From DASVXQ01 sp046727955 (GTDB lineage: Bacteria; Actinomycetota; CALGFH01), in contig JBKPDO010000254.1 of assembly GCA_046727955.1 (NCBI GenBank), forward strand, positions 1 to 18,256: a DNA stretch of 18,256 bases. Direction: 5' to 3'. The stretch's first letter is position 1, and each line of letters starts with the position of its first letter. Below the pieces are notes generated by a model. That model was not told the origin of the DNA. It saw only the letters and a program-made list of their open reading frames with translations, and ran no database searches. Positions 12,626 through 18,256 of the stretch are shown here, in pieces. Position numbers and translations under genes: made by a program.

Positions 12626-14503
12626 CTAGCTCCGGAAAACCAGGAACGCGAGCAGCAGCACGGCGCCGCCGAGCACGCCCACGGCATAGGTGCGGACCAG
12701 GCCGGTCTGCAGCCGCCGGCCGCCAGTGGCGGCGTTGCCGACCTCTCGGGCCAGGCCGTTCACCGTGCCGTCGATGACACCCTGGTCCACCGGTCCCGAC
12801 AGGAAGGCGACCAGCGCGCGGCCGAGCCTGACCGTGAAGAGCTCGTAGAGCTCGTCCACGTAGAACTTGCTGGAGAGCACCCGCCACGCAGCGGCGTAGC
12901 GCTCGCGCAGGGCGAGCCACTGCACCCGGCCGCTGCCGTACAGGTACCACGCCACGCCCACGCCGGCGAAGGCCAGGGCGGTGGCGATGACGCTCAGCCA
13001 GAGGGCGCTCAGGGTGGCCGAGACCGTCTCGGGCGCCCGGCCCAGCACCGGCTGGAGGAACTTCTGGATACGGCCGCCGGCGCCGGTGAAGGTGCTCAGG
13101 GTAAACCCGCCGATCAGGGCCAGCAGGCCGAGCACGACCAGCGGCACGGTCATGACCGGCGGTGACTCGTGCGGGTGGCGGCCCTCCGGCCAGCGCCGCT
13201 TGCCGAAGAAGGTGAGGAACACCAGGCGCGACATGTAGAAGCCGGTGAGCGCGGCGGTTAGCACCCCGATCGCCCAGGCCAGCCTGCCGACCCCGCCATG
13301 GTCGAAGGCGGCGCCAAGGATCTGGTCCTTGGAGTAGAAGCCGGACGTGAACGGGAAGCCGATGATCGCCAGCCATGCCGCCATGGTGGTGACGAAGGTG
13401 AGCGGCATCAGGCGGCGCAGGCCCCCGAACTGCTTGATGTCGGTGGCGTCGTCGTTGCCGTGCATCACCGACCCGACGCCGAGGAACAGCTGCGCCTTGA
13501 AGAAGGCGTGGGTGACCAGGTGGAAGATGCCGGCGACGTAGCCGATCGGGCCGAGCCCGACGGCGATGAACATGTAGCCGAGCTGGGAGACGGTCGAGTA
13601 GGCCAGGATGCGCTTGATGTCGTCCTGGCCGATCGCGATCACCGCGGCCAGCAGGGCGGTCAGGGCGCCGATGACGACCACCGTGGTGGCGGCGGCGCTG
13701 GAGGCCTCGAACAGCACGTGGGTGCGGGCCACCAGGAAGACCCCGGCGGTCACCATGGTGGCGGCGTGGATCAGCGCCGAGACGGGCGTCGGACCCGCCA
13801 TGGCGTCGGGCAGCCAGACGTACAGCGGGATCTGCGCGCTCTTGCCGGTGCAGGCCAGGAATAGCAACAGCGCGATCGCCGTGGCGGTGCCGGCGGCGAT
13901 ACCGCCGGCGCCCCTGAAGACCTGGTCGAAGTCGAGGCTCCTGAAGGTGGCGAAGATCAGGAACATGGCGATGAGGAAGCCGATGTCGCCGATGCGGTTG
14001 ACGATGAAGGCCTTCTTCGCTGCCGGAGGCACCTCCGGCCTGGTGAACCAGAAGCCGATCAGCAGGTAGGAGCAGAGGCCGACGCCCTCCCAGCCGAGGA
14101 ACATGACCAGGAAGTTCTGGGCCAGCACCAGGATGAGCATCGCGGTGGCGAACAGGTTGAGCCAGGCGAAGTAGGTGCCCTTTCGGGCATCGGCGGCCAT
14201 GTAGCCGACCGAGTACAGGTGGATCAGGAAGCCGACCCCTGTGACCACCAGCGCGAGCGTGGCCGACAGGGGATCGAAGCGCAGGTCGAAGGCCACCCGC
14301 AGGTTGCCGGAGACGAACCAGTCGTAGCCGCGCAGGATCGCCGTGCGCGAGCTGGCGTCCTTGCTGAGCAGCTCGAGGAAGGCGGCCACGGTGATGGCGA
14401 AGGCGGCGGCGACCAGCAGGGTGGCCAGCCACCCGGCCGCCTGCCGCAGGCGCCGCCCGACCAGGGTGTTGACGGCGAAGCCGGCCAGCGGCAGCAGCGG
14501 CAC
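12626..14503 (-). CDS. nuoL: NADH-quinone oxidoreductase subunit L (NuoL)
   Basis: A 625-aa antiporter-like subunit at the distal end of the membrane arm, with about 15-16 membrane segments. Motifs include FLGWEGVGLCSYLLIGFWF (key Glu), then CTGKSAQIPLYVWLPDAM, GPTPVSALIHAATMVTAGVF and HLVTHAFFKAQLFLGVGSVMHG. The first usable start codon is GTG 14503, but it has no ribosome-binding site. The frame upstream is open and reads LNPTGAIRLVWL, which looks like the beginning of the first membrane helix. Translation may therefore begin earlier at a non-standard codon such as CTG 14533, with AAGGGG about ten bases before it. It lies 43 bases after nuoK and 136 bases before nuoM. Confidence 0.95.
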   Translation of the reverse strand: MPLLPLAGFAVNTLVGRRLRQAAGWLATLLVAAAFAITVAAFLELLSKDASSRTAILRGYDWFVSGNLRVAFDLRFDPLSATLALVVTGVGFLIHLYSVGYMAADARKGTYFAWLNLFATAMLILVLAQNFLVMFLGWEGVGLCSYLLIGFWFTRPEVPPAAKKAFIVNRIGDIGFLIAMFLIFATFRSLDFDQVFRGAGGIAAGTATAIALLLFLACTGKSAQIPLYVWLPDAMAGPTPVSALIHAATMVTAGVFLVARTHVLFEASSAAATTVVVIGALTALLAAVIAIGQDDIKRILAYSTVSQLGYMFIAVGLGPIGYVAGIFHLVTHAFFKAQLFLGVGSVMHGNDDATDIKQFGGLRRLMPLTFVTTMAAWLAIIGFPFTSGFYSKDQILGAAFDHGGVGRLAWAIGVLTAALTGFYMSRLVFLTFFGKRRWPEGRHPHESPPVMTVPLVVLGLLALIGGFTLSTFTGAGGRIQKFLQPVLGRAPETVSATLSALWLSVIATALAFAGVGVAWYLYGSGRVQWLALRERYAAAWRVLSSKFYVDELYELFTVRLGRALVAFLSGPVDQGVIDGTVNGLAREVGNAATGGRRLQTGLVRTYAVGVLGGAVLLLAFLVFRS

Positions 14504-14546
14504 CAGCCAGACGAGACGGATCGCGCCGGTAGGGTTCAGGGCCTCG

Positions 14547-14852
14547 TCACCCCTTGAGCAGGTTGACGTCGTCGACGCTGGTCGACGAGCGCTTGCGGAA
14601 GATGGCCACGAGGATGCCGAGGCCCACCACCACCTCGGCAGCCGCCACCACCATGACGAAGAACGACAGGATCTGGCCGTTCAGGTCGCCGTTCAGCTTG
14701 GAGAAGGCGATGAACGTCAGGTTCACCGAGTTGAGCATGAGCTCGACGCACATGAACACCACGATCGCGTTGCGGCGGATCAGCACGCCGGCGACGCCGA
14801 TGGTGAACAGCAGCGCCGACAGCACCAGGTACCAGCTCGGCTCCACCCTCAT
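14547..14852 (-). CDS. nuoK: NADH-quinone oxidoreductase subunit K (NuoK)
   Basis: A 101-aa membrane protein with three hydrophobic segments, of the NuoK/ND4L family, which forms part of the proton path in the membrane arm. The conserved buried glutamates are present in FMCVELMLNSVNL and in AAAEVVVGLGILVAIFR. Length is normal for the family. The start is ATG 14852, overlapping the nuoJ stop in an ATGA arrangement, which indicates translational coupling. The C-terminus (SSTSVDDVNLLKG) is the usual short hydrophilic tail. Confidence 0.97.
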   Translation of the reverse strand: MRVEPSWYLVLSALLFTIGVAGVLIRRNAIVVFMCVELMLNSVNLTFIAFSKLNGDLNGQILSFFVMVVAAAEVVVGLGILVAIFRKRSSTSVDDVNLLKG

Positions 14853-15409
14853 GGCCGCCTCCGCTTGGCGAGGACCAGCGCGCCCACCGCGGCGACCACC
14901 AGCAGCAGGCCGGTCGCCTCGAAGGCGAATACGTAGCGGGTGAACAGGAGCTGCCCGATCGCCCGGACGTTGTCACCGCCCGCCACCTTGACGAGGTCGG
15001 CGCCGGTGCCGCTGAACGGCTTGGCGAAGAGCGCCCAGACGACGCCCGCCAGCAGCAGCGCCACCAGGATGGCCGCGGCCGGGCGCTGGCCTCTGATCGT
15101 CTCTGTGAGGACGTCCTCGCGGGAGACGCCGAGCAGCATGAGCACGAACAGGAACAGCACCATGATGGCGCCGGCGTAGACGATCACCTGCACGGCAGCC
15201 ACGAACTGCGCCTGCAGCAGCACGTAGAAGGCTGCCAGGCAGAAGAAGTTCACCACCAGCAGCAGGGCGGAGTAGACCGCATTGCGGTTGAGCACCATGC
15301 CGAGCGCGGCGATCACCGAGACAGGGGCGAGGATCACAAAGGTGACGAGCTCGGCCCGCTGCGCGGGCGTGGTCGCGGCGAGCACGGCGGTCGTGCTGGC
15401 CAGGTTCAC
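14849..15409 (-). CDS. nuoJ: NADH-quinone oxidoreductase subunit J (NuoJ)
   Basis: A 186-aa membrane subunit of the NuoJ/ND6 family with five hydrophobic segments. The third, YAGAIMVLFLFVLMLLG, carries the family signature, including the pi-bulge helix region linked to coupling. The start is GTG 15409, overlapping the nuoI stop (GTGA). GAGGCGG lies about seven bases upstream. The frame is open far upstream, but that part is antisense or out of frame to nuoI and nuoH. The product is near the short end of the family, without the long C-terminal extension seen in some Actinobacteria. Confidence 0.95.
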   Translation of the reverse strand: MNLASTTAVLAATTPAQRAELVTFVILAPVSVIAALGMVLNRNAVYSALLLVVNFFCLAAFYVLLQAQFVAAVQVIVYAGAIMVLFLFVLMLLGVSREDVLTETIRGQRPAAAILVALLLAGVVWALFAKPFSGTGADLVKVAGGDNVRAIGQLLFTRYVFAFEATGLLLVVAAVGALVLAKRRRP

Positions 15410-15999
15410 CTCGGCACCGCCTCGTCGCTCGGCAGGTTGTCCTGACCAGGCTCCTGCGGCTCGAGCAGGGCCCACACCGGCTCGACGGACTCCTGCGACA
15501 AGGAGGCCTGCGGGCCGTAGCGGGCGATCGTCGGCGGCCCGTCGACCGAGTCCTGGTGCGGCGGAGGCTTGGCCCCGGCCGGCACTGGCGCCAGCAGCCG
15601 CTCCTTGGAGTAGACCAGCTCGCCGCGGGTGGCCTCGGAGAGCTCGTACTCGTTGGTCATGGTCAGCGCCCTGGTCGGGCAGGCCTCGATGCACAGCCCA
15701 CAGAAGATGCAGCGGTTGTAGTTGATCTGGTAGATGGCGGCGTAGCGCTCCCCTACCGAGTAGCGCTCCTCGGGGGTGTTGTCGGCTCCCTCGACGTAGA
15801 TCGCGTCCGCCGGGCAGGCGTAGGCGCACAGCTCGCAGCCGATGCAGCGCTCCAGGCCGTCCTCGTAGCGGTTGAGCAGGTGGCGGCCGTGGAAGCGCGG
15901 CGCGGTCGGTCGCTTCTCCTCCGGGTACTGAATCGTGTTCCGCTTGCGGAACATGCTCCGGAAGGTGATCGACAACCCTTTCAGGATCTCGGGAATCAT
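15406..15999 (-). CDS. nuoI: NADH-quinone oxidoreductase subunit I, first copy (NuoI)
   Basis: A 197-aa peripheral-arm subunit with two [4Fe-4S] clusters. Ligand motifs are CIGCELCAYACP and CIFCGLCIEACP, separated by a segment containing ERYAAIYQINYNRC. The clusters relay electrons from NuoG towards NuoB. The N-terminus (MIPEILKGLSITFRSMF) is the usual amphipathic membrane-surface helix. The start is ATG 15999, in an ATGA overlap with nuoH, with AGAGG nine bases upstream. The C-terminus is a hydrophilic Pro/Glu-rich tail of about 50 residues, unlike the Ala-rich tail of NuoI2. This copy matches the conventional NuoI sequence and belongs to the complete operon. Confidence 0.97.
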   Translation of the reverse strand: MIPEILKGLSITFRSMFRKRNTIQYPEEKRPTAPRFHGRHLLNRYEDGLERCIGCELCAYACPADAIYVEGADNTPEERYSVGERYAAIYQINYNRCIFCGLCIEACPTRALTMTNEYELSEATRGELVYSKERLLAPVPAGAKPPPHQDSVDGPPTIARYGPQASLSQESVEPVWALLEPQEPGQDNLPSDEAVPR

Positions 16000-17168
16000 G
16001 GCGTCGAACCTCTCGTGGCGGTCTCCTCCTCGGCCGGTGGTCTCGCGGTGAGCAGCAGCCAGACAAGCAGCACGACCAGCAGCGCACCGCCGACGATCGC
16101 GATCCACCTCCTCGAGCTGGACGGGAGCGGCTGCAGGATCTCGATCGCCGTCACCGGGATCCAGACCAGCGTGACCGGGATCAGCGCCCTCCAGCCGACG
16201 GCCATCAGCTTGTCGAAGCGAAGGCGCGGCAGGGTCGCCCGCAGCCAGATGAACAGGAACAGGAACAGGTAGACCTTGGCGACGAACCACAGGATCGGCC
16301 AGAGCCACTGCAGCCAGCTGGGGTTGTGGAGGATGGGCCCGTCCGGCCCGCCCAGGAACAGGGTGGCGGCCACCGCCGACACGGTGATCATGTTCAGGTA
16401 TTCCGCCAGGAAGAACAGCGCGAACTTCACGCCCGAGTACTCGGTGTGGTAGCCGCCGACCAGCTCGGTCTCCGCCTCCGGCAGGTCGAAGGGCGCCCGG
16501 TTGGTCTCGGCGATCCCCGCCAGCAGGAAGACCAGGAACATCGGCAGCTGCGGCAGGATGTACCACTGCGGGAACACCGGGTACTGCGAGCTGCCGATGG
16601 TGATGTGGTAGAGCCCGTGCTGGGCGTTCACGATGCCCCGCGCCGACAGCGTCCCCGCCAGCATGAACACGCCGATCAGCGACAGCCCTTGGGCGATCTC
16701 GTAGCTGATCATCTGCGCCGATGAGCGGATGCCGCCGAGCAGCGGGTAGTTCGACCCCGCCGCCCAGCCGGCCAGCACGACGCCGTAGACCTGCAGGCTG
16801 CCCATGGCGAGCACGAACAGGATGCCGACGTTCAGGTCGGTGAGCTGGGCAGCCTGGGTGCCGAAGTTACGGCCGAAGGGGATCACTGAGAAGGCCAGGA
16901 AGGCCGGCACCATCAGCAAGACCGGCGCGAGGCCGTAGAGCCAGCGGTCCGCGTTGCTCGGCCGCACGTCCTCCTTGAAGAACAGCTTGATGCCGTCCGC
17001 CAGCGACTGGAACAGGCCGGCCGGTCCGACCCGGTTGGGCCCGATGCGGGTCTGCATCCAGGCCACCACCTTGCGCTCGAGGTAGATGAGGAACAGCACG
17101 CTCAGCAGTAGGAAGGCGAAGATGCCGACCACCTTGGCCAGCGTGATCACCAAGTCCCACCAGTTCAT
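15996..17168 (-). CDS. nuoH: NADH-quinone oxidoreductase subunit H, first copy (NuoH)
   Basis: A 390-aa membrane protein with eight or nine hydrophobic segments. It is the quinone-cavity subunit (ND1 family). It has conventional signatures: YLERKVVAWMQTRIGPNRVG, LADGIKLFFKED, SYEIAQGLSLIG, and the acidic loop AETNRAPFDLPEAETELVGG followed by YHTEYSGVKFALFFLAEY. The start is ATG 17168, in an ATGA overlap with the nuoG stop. The open frame continues far upstream antisense to nothing known, so I discard that part. The final hydrophobic stretch (WIAIVGGALLVVLLVWLLL) plus RPPAEEETATRGSTP forms a C-terminal extension, common in actinobacterial NuoH. Confidence 0.97.
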   Translation of the reverse strand: MNWWDLVITLAKVVGIFAFLLLSVLFLIYLERKVVAWMQTRIGPNRVGPAGLFQSLADGIKLFFKEDVRPSNADRWLYGLAPVLLMVPAFLAFSVIPFGRNFGTQAAQLTDLNVGILFVLAMGSLQVYGVVLAGWAAGSNYPLLGGIRSSAQMISYEIAQGLSLIGVFMLAGTLSARGIVNAQHGLYHITIGSSQYPVFPQWYILPQLPMFLVFLLAGIAETNRAPFDLPEAETELVGGYHTEYSGVKFALFFLAEYLNMITVSAVAATLFLGGPDGPILHNPSWLQWLWPILWFVAKVYLFLFLFIWLRATLPRLRFDKLMAVGWRALIPVTLVWIPVTAIEILQPLPSSSRRWIAIVGGALLVVLLVWLLLTARPPAEEETATRGSTP

Positions 17169-18256
17169 GCCGCCACCTCCTCGACCGCGCGCAGCACCAC
17201 GCGCAGCGCCGGGGTGGCGCCGAGCAGCGCGCCCAGCGTCAGGTCGGGCTGGTTGGCGGGCACGAAGACGCAGCCGGGCGCGACCCCGGAGCTGACTCTG
17301 GCGGGCAGCTTTACCACCCGGTCCTGGCCGAAGTCCACCTCGACCGCGGCGCCGTCGCTGATCCGCAGCCGCTCGGCGTCGTCCGGGTGCAGCTCGACGA
17401 AGGCGGGCGCGGTCGAGCGGTTGAGGTCGGCGGCGCGCGCCAGCATGGAGGCGTCGTCGAGCAGCAGTGGGTAGGTCACCAGCACGAGCCCGTCCGGCGG
17501 CCCGGACGGCTCGGCCACCCCCGGAGGTCGATGCACCGGGGCCCGAACCACCGGGGCCCGAACCACCGGGACCCGACCCACCGGGGCCTGATCCACCGGG
17601 GCACCCCCTTGGGGTTCCCCGGACCCCTCCGGCCCTTGGGGTTCCCCCGACCCCTCCGGCCCTTGGGGTTCCCCGGACCCCTCCGGCGGCACCGGCAGGG
17701 CCGGTGAGGCCAGCCCCGCCGGTCGCGCGCGGAAGCGCTCCGCCTCGGCGCCGACCCGGTCGAGCGTGGCAAGGCCAAGATCGACGCCCATGCGGACGGC
17801 GACCTGGTCGACCAGCTCCCAGACGGTCTGTGCGGCGCCGCCCACGGGCACGGCGGGGCGCTGCGCCTGCACCCGGCCCTCCCAGTCGGTGTAGGTGCCC
17901 TCGGTCTCGGCGTGCAGCACGCCGGGGAGCAGCACGTCGGCGCGCTCGGTGGTGGCGCTGACGGTGTGGTCGATGGCGATCACGAACGCATTGTCCAGCG
18001 CCTGCTCGGCCAGCTCGCGTGGGCCGTAGTCGCGTACCAGGTCGACCCCGGCGAGCAGCAGCACGCCGAGCCGCCCCTCGGCCGCCCGCCGGAGGATCGC
18101 CCGCCCGTCGAGTCCCGGCTCGGCCGGCAGCTCCGCCCCCCACGCCTCGGCCAGCGCGGCGCGGGCGCCGTCGTCGCTCACCAGGCGGCCGCCGGGCAGC
18201 AGGTCGGGCCGGGCGCCGGTATCGAGCGCGCCGCGGTCGCCCGCCCGGCGCGGCAC
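17165..18256 (-). CDS. nuoG: NADH-quinone oxidoreductase subunit G (NuoG), C-terminal part, 5' end beyond window
   Basis: The frame is open to the right edge; the GTG at the edge is not taken as a start. The 363 visible residues are the C-terminal half of the large iron-sulfur subunit of the NADH dehydrogenase module, which has a molybdopterin-oxidoreductase-like fold. Motifs include LLLAGVDLVRDYG, ERADVLLPGVLHAETEG and TYTDWEGRVQ, and then a C-terminal beta domain (ELHPDDAERLRISDGAAVEV and PGCVFVPANQ) like the cofactor-binding domain of that family. Between the two domains lies a repeat-derived linker of about 50 residues (three PEGSGEPQG units, then APV pentapeptides). The Fe-S domains would lie upstream, outside the window. 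It overlaps nuoH by four bases. Confidence 0.93.
   Translation of the reverse strand: MPRRAGDRGALDTGARPDLLPGGRLVSDDGARAALAEAWGAELPAEPGLDGRAILRRAAEGRLGVLLLAGVDLVRDYGPRELAEQALDNAFVIAIDHTVSATTERADVLLPGVLHAETEGTYTDWEGRVQAQRPAVPVGGAAQTVWELVDQVAVRMGVDLGLATLDRVGAEAERFRARPAGLASPALPVPPEGSGEPQGPEGSGEPQGPEGSGEPQGGAPVDQAPVGRVPVVRAPVVRAPVHRPPGVAEPSGPPDGLVLVTYPLLLDDASMLARAADLNRSTAPAFVELHPDDAERLRISDGAAVEVDFGQDRVVKLPARVSSGVAPGCVFVPANQPDLTLGALLGATPALRVVLRAVEEVAA
17534..17608. repeat. Five 15-bp tandem repeats within nuoG
   Basis: Units start at 17534, 17549, 17564, 17579 and 17594. The consensus is CACCGGGGCCCGAAC with one to a few changes per unit; the last unit becomes CACCGGGGCACCCCC and runs into the 27-bp array. 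Fifteen bases keep the frame and give pentapeptides such as VRAPV, VRAPV, GRVPV and DQAPV on the minus strand. Confidence 0.9.
17611..17686. repeat. Three 27-bp palindromic repeat units within nuoG
   Basis: Core units GGGGTTCCCCGGACCCC (second copy GGGGTTCCCCCGACCCC) begin at 17611, 17638 and 17665, exactly 27 bases apart. They encode PEGSGEPQG nonapeptides on the minus strand. They are the same family as the copies in nuoN, nuoM and the nuoD2/nuoH2 gap. The array lies between the two domains of NuoG visible here. Confidence 0.92.

Noticed and set aside
17534..17686. CRISPR array or satellite in nuoG
   Set aside because: Units are contiguous with no unique spacers, are multiples of three, and lie within an open coding frame.

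Overview
This is a GC-rich (roughly 70%) actinobacterial-type window in which nearly every gene is read on the minus strand. I infer Actinomycetota from four things: the base composition, frequent GTG starts, a polyprenyl diphosphate synthase directly after nuoN, and two separate complex I (NADH:quinone oxidoreductase) gene sets, an arrangement known from Streptomyces. I cannot name the genus.

Reading from right to left (direction of transcription), positions 18256-9175 carry the end of a canonical complex I operon, nuoG(partial)-H-I-J-K-L-M-N. The G/H, H/I, I/J and J/K junctions are 4-nt stop/start overlaps. Longer gaps follow: a 43-nt gap before nuoL, a 136-nt gap with a hairpin before nuoM, and a short hairpin between nuoM and nuoN. 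A long-chain polyprenyl diphosphate synthase gene (8183-9175) overlaps the nuoN stop codon and probably makes the menaquinone side chain. The operon ends at two consecutive GC-rich hairpins (8096-8153).

The middle (4379-8095) is a regulatory island. It holds a 923-aa STAND-type regulator (XRE-like HTH, NB-ARC ATPase, TPR-like repeats; minus strand) and a convergent small gene of unknown function on the plus strand. The 17-nt sequence GTTGGCAAGAAATGTCA, followed 22 nt later by a TATCACC block, occurs twice with identical spacing. One copy lies before the regulator; the other lies in the divergent region between the small gene and the next nuo operon.

The left part (1-4378) is the start of a second complex I cluster, nuoA2-B2-C2-D2-H2-I2. 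It skips the E, F and G subunits between D and H. H2 and I2 are diverged paralogues of the H and I at the right. I2 runs off the left edge, and J-N homologues probably follow.

The most unusual feature is a family of GC-rich palindromic repeats (core GGGGTTCCCCGGACCCC, with 27-bp and 15-bp units, both multiples of three). Copies sit in frame inside nuoG and nuoN, at the 3' end of nuoM in a different reading frame, and in the nuoD2/nuoH2 gap, where a repeat unit supplies the likely nuoH2 start codon. They resemble, by analogy only, the protein-coding palindromic elements of Rickettsia.
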